This document shows positions 1 to 5,484 of a DNA stretch of 5,484 nucleotides, one piece after another. The DNA is from Syntrophaceae bacterium UBA3084 (GTDB lineage Bacteria > Desulfobacterota > Syntrophia > Syntrophales > UBA6807), in the NCBI GenBank assembly GCA_002367335.1, contig DFBI01000052.1, positions 3,926 to 9,409 on the forward strand, given 5' to 3'. Numbering within the stretch: position 1 is the first letter of the stretch; each line of letters starts with the position of its first letter. The notes beneath the pieces are model-generated. The model was not told the origin of the DNA, did no database searches, and worked only from the letters and a program-made list of their open reading frames with translations. The translations under genes and the position numbers were made by a program.

Positions 1-86
1 GCCATGACGAAACCAACCGGCATTCTTGAGAATATAAGTAAAAAAAGGGCTGCGATGCCAATAAGACCTACGGCGGTTGGACTCAC
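1..86 (-). CDS. dctM: TRAP transporter large membrane subunit DctM, N-terminal fragment (cut by window edge)
   Basis: This is the 5' end of the large (about 12-helix) ion-coupled permease subunit of a TRAP transporter, the subunit that moves the substrate across the inner membrane. Only 28 complete codons are present and the gene runs off the left edge. The start is a GTG at 86-84, giving MSPTAVGLIGIAALFLLIFS followed by RMPVGFVMA. A short polar start, a hydrophobic helix and then an R-M-P-V-G-F motif is typical of the DctM N terminus. The GTG overlaps the dctQ TGA stop in a 4-nt GTGA, so translation is probably coupled to dctQ, as is usual for dctQM. The position directly after dctP and dctQ supports the call. 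Nothing can be said about the rest of the protein or its substrate. Confidence 0.85.
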   Translation of the reverse strand, partial: MSPTAVGLIGIAALFLLIFSRMPVGFVM

Positions 87-568
87 TTTCCCCCTGTTCC
101 CTTCAATGATTTAAATGATTCCGTGAGCAACAGAAGGCAGAGAAGACCGCAACCGAAGGCTATTCCATAAACAAAGGGGTAAACAGGCATCTGTATCGTC
201 ATTGATACCTCCCCGCTCTGCTTTAGATCGGAAGCATATAAAATGCTTTGCCATGCAATCAATCCAAAAAGAGCGGCGCCGATCAGATTGTTAGCAATCG
301 CGATGAATGATTGTACCTTTCGTGGAAATTTCCGGACAAGAAAATCAACGGCAATATGTCCCCTTTCTGCGGAAGTATATGCCAGCGAAAAGGCAATAAC
401 AACTGCTCCCAACAATCCAACTATTTCGTAGGTGCCTGGGATAGGATGACGAAAAAGGCGGAGTATTACATCGGCAGATGTGAGAATCATCATGACTACG
501 ACAGCAAAGGCCGCTATCCAGTTGAATCTGTAAGTTAAAATATTAATTAATTTTTCAAAACGAACCAT
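83..568 (-). CDS. dctQ: TRAP transporter small membrane subunit DctQ
   Basis: This 161-residue protein is the small integral-membrane subunit that pairs with DctM and is required for TRAP uptake. Four hydrophobic segments are visible at about residues 17-36, 47-66, 87-110 and 129-149. The family pattern is clear: D33..R37 at the end of helix 1, GTYE at 45-48 leading into helix 2, and AERGHIAVD at 67-75 in the first cytoplasmic or amphipathic stretch. The length is normal for DctQ (150-180). The start is ATG at 568-566. An in-frame TAA lies upstream and no alternative start precedes helix 1, yet there is no convincing Shine-Dalgarno sequence in front of it. It lies 82 nt downstream of dctP, across an intercistronic hairpin, and its stop overlaps the dctM start. 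Family assignment is firm; the transported acid is unknown. Confidence 0.93.
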   Translation of the reverse strand: MVRFEKLINILTYRFNWIAAFAVVVMMILTSADVILRLFRHPIPGTYEIVGLLGAVVIAFSLAYTSAERGHIAVDFLVRKFPRKVQSFIAIANNLIGAALFGLIAWQSILYASDLKQSGEVSMTIQMPVYPFVYGIAFGCGLLCLLLLTESFKSLKGTGGK

Positions 569-603
569 TGTCAGAATATAGCATTGTAAAATGTCTTAAA
601 TGA

Positions 604-642
604 GCAACCCCATTTTTAGGGACAGGCCAGAAAAGGGGGTGC
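604..642 (-). promoter_or_regulatory. Intercistronic hairpin between dctP and dctQ
   Basis: On the transcribed (minus) strand, GCACCCC pairs with GGGGTTGC (one bulged T). After a C/A mismatch, TTTT pairs with AAAA. This leaves a loop of about 14 nt containing GGCCTGTCCC. The 5' arm starts only 8 nt after the dctP stop codon. No U-run follows the 3' arm (the next bases are TCATTTAAG), so it is not a standard intrinsic terminator. By analogy with other operons whose first gene is a periplasmic binding protein, it may protect the dctP 3' end or dampen dctQM expression. That role is inference. Confidence 0.5.
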
Positions 643-650
643 AAATAAAA

Positions 651-1694
651 TTATTTTTTCTTTCCATATATAGCAATGTATTTTTGAATAAGTTTCTTCA
701 CTTCTGCAACGGCTTTCCCCCCGGGAAGACCTTTTTTGTCTGTAGCTTTTATATAATTGACGATAACCGGTTCAACGGCTTTCACCCATCGATCATTTTC
801 GTTATCAGACAGTGGAATGATTTTATTTCCCAGGCTCAGTGCGTAATCACGCCCTTCAGCATCGCCTTCATCCCATATTTTACCGTGAACATCAACCCAT
901 TCTCTACTTGTTTCTTCAAATATCTTCTGGATGTTTTTTGGAAGTGCGTTCCATTTTTTGAGATTCATGACCACAAACATGGCAGTGGTGTAACCAACAC
1001 CTGAACATTCAGTGGTGTATTTAACAACTTCTGCCTGTTTCCATCCCTTGAGCGTTTCTATGGGGGTAAGGGTGCCTTCGACCACACCTTTTTGTAAAGC
1101 TTCATAAGTTGCACCCTGGGGCATTGCAACCGGCACACCACCCAGAGCCCTCGTGACTTTGGCGCTCAATCCGGTGGATCGTATCTTCATTCCTTTTAAA
1201 TCTTCCAGATTCCTGACGGGTTTTTTCGTATGGAGCAACCCTGGTCCGTGTGCATGTATATACAGAACTTTGGCAGCGTCAAGTTCTTTTGGCCGGATTA
1301 TGTTGTAAAATTCAGTGGCTACGTGTGTTGCCACCTGACCATTGAGGTAACCGTAAGGAAGATCGACTGCCGCCATTATCGGGAAACGTCCCCTGGTATA
1401 AGCGAAACAGGACATTCCTATATCGGATATTCCCTTAACCACACCGTCATAACACTGATTTGCCTTTGTTAGAGTTCCTCCTGGAAAGACGGTGATTTTT
1501 ACCCTTCCATTCGTACGCTTTTCTATTTCGCGAGCCCACGACATACCGGCTTTGCATTGGCCGTGGGCAGGTGGAAAGAAGATGCTGTAAGTGAGCTGAA
1601 TTGGTTTTGCGTGAACACTGGTGACACTGACCGACATAAAAGATACAGCCAGAAAAACTGTGATTAATGTAACAAAAAGAATATTCTTTTTCAT
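651..1694 (-). CDS. dctP: TRAP transporter periplasmic solute-binding protein, DctP family
   Basis: This is the periplasmic extracytoplasmic receptor of a TRAP transporter; it binds an organic acid and delivers it to DctQM. With the ATG at 1694 the protein has 347 residues. The sequence reads back four more codons to a TTG at 1706, but a GGAGG lies inside that stretch, 5 nt before the ATG, so the ATG is the start. Residues 1-29 form a Sec signal peptide: MKKN, a hydrophobic core, then SVHA just before Lys30. The mature part begins with the usual beta strand ([11 protein letters not shown]). Family hallmarks include [11 protein letters not shown] (63-73), the GMKIRSTG segment with the likely carboxylate-binding Arg172, [15 protein letters not shown] (197-211) and the C-terminal helical tail. 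Cysteines at 47, 81, 96 and 230 are notable for a periplasmic protein; none forms a lipobox. First gene of the dctPQM operon. The substrate (C4-dicarboxylate, keto acid, aromatic acid or other) cannot be assigned from sequence alone. Confidence 0.93.
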   Translation of the reverse strand: MKKNILFVTLITVFLAVSFMSVSVTSVHAKPIQLTYSIFFPPAHGQCKAGMSWAREIEKRTNGRVKITVFPGGTLTKANQCYDGVVKGISDIGMSCFAYTRGRFPIMAAVDLPYGYLNGQVATHVATEFYNIIRPKELDAAKVLYIHAHGPGLLHTKKPVRNLEDLKGMKIRSTGLSAKVTRALGGVPVAMPQGATYEALQKGVVEGTLTPIETLKGWKQAEVVKYTTECSGVGYTTAMFVVMNLKKWNALPKNIQKIFEETSREWVDVHGKIWDEGDAEGRDYALSLGNKIIPLSDNENDRWVKAVEPVIVNYIKATDKKGLPGGKAVAEVKKLIQKYIAIYGKKK

Positions 1695-1699
1695 TTTGA

Positions 1700-1704
1700 C
1701 CTCC
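1700..1704 (-). promoter_or_regulatory. Ribosome binding site of dctP (fixes the start)
   Basis: GGAGG on the minus strand, followed by the 5-nt spacer TCAAA and the ATG at 1694-1692. It overlaps the upstream in-frame TTG at 1706-1704, which rules out TTG as the real start. Confidence 0.85.
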
Positions 1705-1808
1705 AAACGTTAATTTTTTGGAACCCGCACTCATGTCAATATGGATCTGCAGGTATCACTACTTGCAAATTAGTATATAACCTGGTGTGATATAAACTAA
1801 TTGAAAAA

Positions 1809-1857
1809 CTTGAAAATAAGCGGGTATATCTTGAAAGCCTGCTTGACCACCTTGAAA
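1809..1857. repeat. Three CTTGAAA direct repeats spaced exactly 21 nt
   Basis: CTTGAAA occurs on the plus strand at 1809-1815, 1830-1836 and 1851-1857 (TTTCAAG on the minus strand), with a related CTTGAC at 1842-1847. The 21-nt period equals two helical turns, so the copies lie on one DNA face, about 115-165 nt upstream of the dctP start. It also equals seven codons, matching the heptads of the plus-strand frame. The sequence does not decide between operator sites and coding periodicity. Confidence 0.5.
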
Positions 1858-1876
1858 AGAAAAACGGGCAGCAGGC
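1837..1876. repeat. Inverted repeat GCCTGCT / AGCAGGC
   Basis: A perfect 7-bp inverted repeat, GCCTGCT (1837-1843) and AGCAGGC (1870-1876), is separated by 26 nt. In a minus-strand transcript it would form a GC-rich hairpin that begins one base after the stop of the small frame at 1878-1937. No U-run follows, so it is not an obvious terminator. With a loop this long it may be a chance match. Confidence 0.35.
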
Positions 1877-1877
1877 A

Positions 1878-1937
1878 TTAATACTTGTAGGTATAATAGG
1901 TGGGAAAGATAAATGCGGTTATATATTTTTCTTTCAT
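1878..1937 (-). CDS. Possible 19-codon tyrosine-rich leader peptide
   Basis: An ATG at 1937-1935 is preceded by GAGG (1945-1942) at a 4-nt spacing and opens a frame encoding MKEKYITAFIFPTYYTYKY, ending in TAA. Five of the 19 residues are tyrosine and two are phenylalanine. The 1837-1876 inverted repeat starts immediately after the stop. Leader peptide followed by hairpin resembles an attenuation arrangement ahead of dctP, whose start is 183 nt further on, but no antiterminator or terminator pair can be drawn with confidence. The AT-rich composition may account for the tyrosines. Confidence 0.15.
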   Translation of the reverse strand: MKEKYITAFIFPTYYTYKY

Positions 1938-1977
1938 GGTGCCTCATTAAGTACTGTTTGTTCAACCACAATAATAC

Positions 1978-1999
1978 TTGACGACTTCGTAAAAAGTTC
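1978..1999 (-). repeat. Dispersed intergenic motif, copy A (ACTTTTTACGAAGTCGTCAA)
   Basis: On the minus strand this stretch reads GAACTTTTTACGAAGTCGTCAA with an obvious relative at 3968-3987 on the opposite strand. I recall ACTTTTTACGAAGTC-type sequences as recurring intergenic elements in deltaproteobacterial genomes; this is memory, not a search. No inverted repeat arms around it are clear. Confidence 0.45.
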
Positions 2000-2012
2000 A
2001 ACTTCGGCGTCA

Positions 2013-2028
2013 GATTAAAAATTTAATC
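2013..2028. repeat. AT-rich palindrome GATTAAA-AA-TTTAATC
   Basis: A perfect 7-bp inverted repeat with a 2-nt centre, next to the dispersed motif at 1978-1999. The centre is too tight for a good RNA hairpin, and there is no GC content to make a terminator. It is better read as part of the repeat element or as a dyad-symmetric protein site. Confidence 0.35.
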
Positions 2029-2045
2029 CTCAAGATACTCAATGT

Positions 2046-2092
2046 ATCCCTGTGGTCTTCGGCAAGCCTGTGACGAACTCAGCCAAGCCCTT
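2046..2092. repeat. REP-like GC-richer segment
   Basis: In otherwise AT-rich spacer this stretch is roughly half or more G+C. It carries short internal repeats: CCTGTG twice, and GGCAAGCC with GCCAAGCC. The phrase CTTCGGCAAGCC followed by GACGAACTCAGCC resembles the degenerate CTTCGGCAAGCTCAG-type intergenic repeats common in many proteobacteria. No second copy is present in the window. Confidence 0.25.
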
Positions 2093-2112
2093 GAATTTTC
2101 CACCATCGTGAT

Positions 2113-2141
2113 TTTCTATTTGATTTTCCCATTACTGTCAA
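2113..2141 (-). promoter_or_regulatory. Candidate sigma-70 promoter downstream of rpoD
   Basis: On the minus strand a perfect TTGACA (2141-2136) is followed after 17 nt by TAGAAA (2118-2113), four of six matches to TATAAT. It lies just beyond the rpoD stop and points towards dctP, so it could give the dct operon its own transcript with a leader of about 400 nt. The -10 match is mediocre and the distance to dctP is long. Confidence 0.3.
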
Positions 2142-2160
2142 GCTTAATTTTAAGGGATTC

Positions 2161-3924
2161 CTATTTTATATTATTCTTAAATCCTCTTCTTCTTGATGGT
2201 CCTCTTAACTTTGCTAAGACTGCCTTCTCCATTTCTTCGGCCCGTTTTATTGTAGCGACATGAAATTCTTCTTGTTCCTTTTCTTCGATGTCAAAATTTA
2301 CCCTTTCACTGATGCCGAAACGCATCCTTAGCACCTTTTCTTCTCTTGGGGTTAAAGTAGACAATATCTTTCTCGTCTGCTTCGCAAGATCCATATTGAC
2401 TGCGGCTTCTGAAGGAGACATAATCTTTTTATCTTCGATAAAATCACCTAAGGAGCTATCTTCTTCTTCTCCTATAGGTGTTTCCAGGGATATAGGCTCC
2501 TTGGCAATTTTCAACACTTTCCTGACCTTCTCCAGCGGAAATTCCATTTTCCCGGCGATTTCTTCCGAATTGGGCTCTCTGCCTAATTCCTGTACCAAAT
2601 ATCGGGAGGTCCTGATGAGTTTATTAATTGTTTCAATCATGTGTACTGGAATTCTTATCGTCCTCGCCTGATCTGCTATTGCTCTCGTTATGGCCTGTCG
2701 TATCCACCAGGTGGCATAGGTAGAAAATTTATAACCTCTTTGGTACTCGAATTTGTCAACAGCTTTCATCAATCCTATATTTCCTTCTTGAACAAGATCG
2801 AGGAACTGCAGCCCTCTATTAGTATACTTTTTGGCTATGCTTACAACCAATCTCAGATTGGCTTCCATGAGTTTCTTTTTCGCAGCGGATGCTTTCTTTT
2901 CACCTGTCTCTATCGAAGAAACAATCTTCGTTAACTTATCTGTCGATATACTAATTTCAGATGTTATTCTTTTTCTGTCTTTCCGAGCTTTCTTGATGAT
3001 CTTTTCATATTTTTTTAATTGATCAATGGAAATTCCGCTCTTCTTTAAGGCTTTTTCCTTTTCCTTAGAACTTTTCTTTATACAAGAGAAGAGTCCCGCT
3101 AGTGTTTTAAGAGACATGCCTGTTTTCTCTTTACAAACCTGAAGTTCTCTCTCAGCTCTTTTCGCCTCGATAAAGGCGATTTTGAATTCTAATACCATTC
3201 TATTGATATATTTTTTGCTGAAATTTACATTTCTGCACAGTTTCACAATTTTTTTTGTATTCTTTTCAATTTTTGTTTTGATTTTCTTTTTTTCAAGGTC
3301 ATCCATGCCTTTTTCTTTTAGTTGATTTTTCAGGATTCCATTTTTCTTATCAAGTTTCTCTATTTTATCGATAAGATTCTGTACCCTTTCTTTATGTGCA
3401 TCTTCTTCGATAAAACCTTTTTCATCTTCAAGGTTATCAACAACATCCTTTATCTTTACCCGACCGTTTCTCAACTTTATTCCAATATTCACAACATTCC
3501 TAGTAAAAAACGATTGTCTGAAAAGGGTGCCCATAACTTCTTTTTCACCCGCTTCAATTATTTTTGCTATTTCAACTTCACCTTCACGGCTCAGAAGATT
3601 TACAAGACCCATCTCGCGCAGGTACATTTTTACGGGGTCTCCTGTTTTACCCAGAACGGAAATGAGCGAAGGTGCTTCTCTTACAACCTCTTTTGCCTCT
3701 ACAGGTTTTTCGTCAACTTTTCTAAGAGCTGCCATGTCATTCTTATCGGTATCAACAATGTCTATATTTTTCTCTCCGAAAAGCATGATAATATTATCTA
3801 ACTCATCAGAAGATATAATATCGGATGGCAGCATATCATTGACATCATCATAGGTAAGGAATCCCTTTCTCTCACCCAGAATAGTAAGTTTCTTAACCTC
3901 ATCCGAATGTAATATTGTTTTCAT
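2161..3924 (-). CDS. rpoD: RNA polymerase primary-type sigma factor RpoD, with diverged region 4.2
   Basis: A sigma-70 group factor of 587 residues that directs core RNA polymerase to promoters. Region 1.1 is at about 1-62 ([16 protein letters not shown]). Region 1.2 is at 86-130 ([18 protein letters not shown]). A lysine-rich, probably helical non-conserved region spans 131-345. Region 2 is at 346-430, with [59 protein letters not shown] and the RTIRIPVHM of region 2.4/3.0, so core binding and -10 reading look normal. Regions 3 and 3.2 (431-510) contain the [16 protein letters not shown] finger. Region 4.1 has [15 protein letters not shown] (524-538). Region 4.2 (545-574) is abnormal: it is acidic and lacks the usual TRERIRQIE recognition helix, although KLRGPSR follows in register. 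The frame is intact. The ATG at 3924 has AAGGAG 8 nt upstream. It lies 48 nt after dnaG, the usual macromolecular-synthesis operon order. Context and the presence of region 1.1 favour a primary factor over a minor paralogue. Confidence 0.93.
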   Translation of the reverse strand: MKTILHSDEVKKLTILGERKGFLTYDDVNDMLPSDIISSDELDNIIMLFGEKNIDIVDTDKNDMAALRKVDEKPVEAKEVVREAPSLISVLGKTGDPVKMYLREMGLVNLLSREGEVEIAKIIEAGEKEVMGTLFRQSFFTRNVVNIGIKLRNGRVKIKDVVDNLEDEKGFIEEDAHKERVQNLIDKIEKLDKKNGILKNQLKEKGMDDLEKKKIKTKIEKNTKKIVKLCRNVNFSKKYINRMVLEFKIAFIEAKRAERELQVCKEKTGMSLKTLAGLFSCIKKSSKEKEKALKKSGISIDQLKKYEKIIKKARKDRKRITSEISISTDKLTKIVSSIETGEKKASAAKKKLMEANLRLVVSIAKKYTNRGLQFLDLVQEGNIGLMKAVDKFEYQRGYKFSTYATWWIRQAITRAIADQARTIRIPVHMIETINKLIRTSRYLVQELGREPNSEEIAGKMEFPLEKVRKVLKIAKEPISLETPIGEEEDSSLGDFIEDKKIMSPSEAAVNMDLAKQTRKILSTLTPREEKVLRMRFGISERVNFDIEEKEQEEFHVATIKRAEEMEKAVLAKLRGPSRRRGFKNNIK

Positions 3925-3932
3925 ATCAACTT

Positions 3933-3938
3933 CTCCTT
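3933..3938 (-). promoter_or_regulatory. Ribosome binding site of rpoD
   Basis: AAGGAG on the minus strand, 8 nt before the ATG at 3924-3922. It supports the chosen start and independent translation of rpoD inside the dnaG-rpoD operon. Confidence 0.75.
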
Positions 3939-3967
3939 GCGTAAGATGGGATCCATCCTCGGTTTTT

Positions 3968-3987
3968 GACTTTTACGAATTCATCAA
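3968..3987 (+). repeat. Dispersed intergenic motif, copy B, at the end of dnaG
   Basis: GACTTTTACGAATTCATCAA on the plus strand matches copy A (1978-1999, minus strand) apart from one missing T and two substitutions. It spans the last codons and the TAA of dnaG, so the dnaG stop codon lies inside the match. The similarity may reflect shared ancestry or chance; two copies are too few to decide. Confidence 0.3.
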
Positions 3988-5484
3988 AACCATTTCTTCT
4001 TTTAATAATTTATCTTTTTTAATTATAAGCTTTTCTGACAATTCCGTATTACCCGTTCCCTGGGCCCTGGTTATTTCTCTCTGGATAGTTTCACGTTTAT
4101 TTTTGTACCACTTGCCCCTCATTCTTATAATGGTGTCCAGAAAACTTTTATCAATAACAGTGGCGTCAAGAGGAGGTTGTTCCATCATCGACTTCAAAAT
4201 TTTATCTTTTAGAACATCATCTTCCAAATCATCCACTAAATCCGAAACACTCTTTCCCTTTCCCCTCTTAAAGGCTTCTACAAGTATCTCTCCCAGTTTT
4301 TTCAACCCCGGACTGTAGAAAAAATCGAGCGTATTTTCCTTCACCACCACAGGAATTTTCTCGGGATATTCAATCATCATAGAGATAAGACTCAATTCCA
4401 CCATATCCACTTTTCTGACTTCTTTCCTGTGAGATTCAACTTTTTCAGTTAAATTCTTATACCTTGCCGGTTTCTTATTTACCTCCGTCTTTAATACTCC
4501 CTGATCAACTCCTAACTTTTCCGACACTCTCTTTATAAAAAGATTCCTTTGAACCAGATTGCTTATATTTCTTATAAATGAAACGGAATCCTTCACAGAA
4601 TCCAGGGTTTCCTCAAGCGTATCTTTTCCGCCTATTATCTTTTCTATATAATAATCAATCATAGAAGGAGAACGAGAAATAATATCCTCTAGCGCTTCTC
4701 CTCCGAATCTTCTAACATAATCATCCGGGTCACAGTCTTCGGGAAGGATTACCACCCTTGCATGCATCTCTTTTTCAAGAAATAATTGCAGGCTTCTTTC
4801 TACGGCATGTCTGCCGGCCTCGTCGGGATCAAAAATAACAGCCACGTTCCTCGAAAATCTTCTTATCAATTCTATCTGATCTTTTGTAAGTGCAGTTCCC
4901 AGGGCGGCAACTACATTGGTTACTCCTGCGCCCCAGAGCGAAAGGAAATCGAGATATCCTTCCACAATAATAGCGTCATTTTTTTTACTGATCTCTCTTT
5001 TTGTTTGATAAAGACCATACAGCGTTTTACCCTTAATATACACAGGAGATTCAGGAGAATTCAGGTATTTAGGTTCTCCCTTATCGATCACCCTTCCACC
5101 GAAGGCAACGACACTTCCATTGAGATCCATAATGGGGAAAATCAATCTACCCCTGAACCTGTCGTAACTTTTGCCGTTGTCCTTTGATATGACAAGACCT
5201 GCCTTCTCGACGAGTTCAAGAGGTATCTTTCTCCCATCAAAAAAATCCTTAAGATATCTCCATCCTTCGCGAGAATATCCCAACCCAAATTTCTTAACAA
5301 CAGAATCATTTATTTCCCTCTCTTTGAGATAATCCCTGGCCGCTTTTCCCATATCTGATGAAAGGTTACCGGAAAAATACTCCGCGGCCATCTGGTTGAT
5401 CCTGCCCAGCTTTTCTCTTTCACTCGCTACTTTCTTCTCTTGCCCACTCATATCTCTGATGGGAATAGTAATTCCCAACTTGCC
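3973..5484 (-). CDS. dnaG: DNA primase DnaG, lacking its N terminus (cut by window edge)
   Basis: DnaG makes the RNA primers for lagging-strand synthesis and is recruited by the replicative helicase DnaB. The window holds 503 codons plus the stop. The frame runs off the right edge, so the N-terminal CHC2-type zinc domain (about 80 residues) is missing. The TTG at 5478 is an internal codon, not a start. Counting from the first complete codon, the catalytic-core N part spans about 30-150 (LKEREINDSVVKKFGLGYSR, RFRGRLIFPIMD, GRVIDKGEPKYLNSPESP). The Toprim domain follows at about 168-258, with the metal-binding EGYLD (Glu175), the D-P-D-E-A-G motif (Asp219 and Asp221) and DCDPDDYV. The C-terminal part from about 345 onward is helical and poorly conserved, as expected of the DnaB-binding domain. 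Full length would be near 585, normal for the family. It is followed after 48 nt by rpoD in the same operon. Confidence 0.95.
   Translation of the reverse strand, partial: GKLGITIPIRDMSGQEKKVASEREKLGRINQMAAEYFSGNLSSDMGKAARDYLKEREINDSVVKKFGLGYSREGWRYLKDFFDGRKIPLELVEKAGLVISKDNGKSYDRFRGRLIFPIMDLNGSVVAFGGRVIDKGEPKYLNSPESPVYIKGKTLYGLYQTKREISKKNDAIIVEGYLDFLSLWGAGVTNVVAALGTALTKDQIELIRRFSRNVAVIFDPDEAGRHAVERSLQLFLEKEMHARVVILPEDCDPDDYVRRFGGEALEDIISRSPSMIDYYIEKIIGGKDTLEETLDSVKDSVSFIRNISNLVQRNLFIKRVSEKLGVDQGVLKTEVNKKPARYKNLTEKVESHRKEVRKVDMVELSLISMMIEYPEKIPVVVKENTLDFFYSPGLKKLGEILVEAFKRGKGKSVSDLVDDLEDDVLKDKILKSMMEQPPLDATVIDKSFLDTIIRMRGKWYKNKRETIQREITRAQGTGNTELSEKLIIKKDKLLKEEMVLMNS

Larger units (their letters stand above)
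1791..2018 (+). pseudogene. Possible decayed coding fragment with heptad repeats, plus strand
   Basis: A 75-codon frame is open from just after a TGA (1788-1790) to a TAA (2016-2018), with no ATG, GTG or TTG start in phase near its 5' end. Its first half reads like a real protein: the heptads LENKRVY, LESLLDH and LEKKNGQ follow one another exactly, then a hydrophobic ALILVGIIGG. The same frame can be read upstream through the TGA (ITTCKLVYNLV). The last 13 codons run through the dispersed motif at 1978-1999 and give DDFVKSSTSASD. I do not recognise a family. It could be the relic of a small coiled-coil protein truncated by a repeat, or an accident of AT-rich DNA. It would be the only plus-strand gene in the window, and no ribosome binding site is visible. 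Confidence 0.22.
1695..2160. other. 466-nt region without an assured gene between rpoD and dctP
   Basis: No recognised gene lies here. I see no tRNA, no convincing rho-independent terminator for rpoD and no clear sigma-70 promoter immediately in front of dctP. The stretch is AT-rich apart from a segment at 2046-2092 of roughly half or more G+C that looks REP-like. It contains a TTGACA promoter candidate, a short palindrome, a 7-bp inverted repeat, three CTTGAAA repeats at 21-nt spacing, a 75-codon open frame on the plus strand and a 19-codon frame with a ribosome binding site on the minus strand. Each is listed separately with its own confidence. The mixture suggests a leader for the dct operon, the remains of a decayed gene or mobile repeat, or both. 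Confidence 0.7.

Noticed and set aside
555..584. Nine-residue upstream frame (MLYSDNGSF) overlapping the dctQ start
   Set aside because: It has no ribosome binding site and reads dctQ codons out of frame; probably chance.
1695..1706. N-terminal extension of DctP starting at the TTG (MEVK before MKKN)
   Set aside because: The four extra codons contain the GGAGG that serves the ATG at 1694, and the ATG gives a standard signal peptide.
1726..1731. dctP promoter with TTGACA close to the start
   Set aside because: The TTGACA on the minus strand near 1740 has only A/T-rich non-consensus hexamers at 16-18 nt spacing, and the start codon follows too closely for a convincing layout.
1759..2001. 80-codon minus-strand frame in the rpoD-dctP spacer
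   Set aside because: It starts with TTG inside the dispersed repeat, has no ribosome binding site and shows no recognisable protein pattern.
2110..2160. Rho-independent terminator after rpoD
   Set aside because: Only a 4-bp TCCC/GGGA pairing with a long loop and a 5-bp CTTAA/TTAAG dyad can be drawn, with no U-run.
2042..2263. 73-codon plus-strand frame overlapping the end of rpoD
   Set aside because: Most of it is antisense to rpoD region 4. The upstream part reads the REP-like segment, and no ribosome binding site is seen.
3322..3853. Long plus-strand frames opposite rpoD
   Set aside because: They are rich in Phe, Ser and Ile because they read the complement of lysine- and glutamate-rich rpoD codons.
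1..5484. CRISPR array, tRNA, rRNA, insertion sequence or phage genes
   Set aside because: I saw no regularly spaced repeats of CRISPR size, no cloverleaf or rRNA sequence, no transposase or integrase reading frame, and the gene content is housekeeping plus one transporter.

Overview
The window is a chromosomal segment of about 40% G+C with five protein-coding genes, all on the minus strand. The layout and family types suggest a Gram-negative anaerobe, most likely of the Desulfobacterota (former Deltaproteobacteria). This rests on the dnaG-rpoD order, the TRAP transporter and a dispersed intergenic motif that I recall from that group. It is an inference, not a search result.

From right to left in the direction of transcription, 5484-3973 holds the DNA primase gene dnaG, whose 5' end (zinc-binding domain) lies outside the window. 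After 48 nt comes rpoD (3924-2161), a primary-type sigma-70 factor of 587 residues. The two form the core of the classic macromolecular-synthesis operon, linking replication priming with housekeeping transcription. A 466-nt region without an assured gene follows (2160-1695). It holds several weak structural signals: a promoter-like TTGACA site, a REP-like segment, 21-nt-phased repeats, an inverted repeat and two cryptic reading frames on opposite strands. Last comes a tripartite TRAP transporter operon: dctP (periplasmic binding protein, 1694-651), dctQ (small membrane subunit, 568-83) and the first 28 codons of dctM (large membrane subunit, 86-1, cut by the window edge). A stable-looking intercistronic hairpin at 604-642 sits between dctP and dctQ. 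The dctQ stop and dctM start overlap by 4 nt.

The TRAP genes would act together: DctP captures an organic acid in the periplasm and DctQM imports it using an ion gradient. The substrate cannot be read from the sequence.

The most unusual observation is in RpoD. Regions 1.1, 1.2, 2, 3 and 4.1 look canonical, but the region 4.2 helix-turn-helix that normally reads the -35 element is strongly diverged and acidic. The reading frame is intact, and the flanking KLR.PSR motif is kept.
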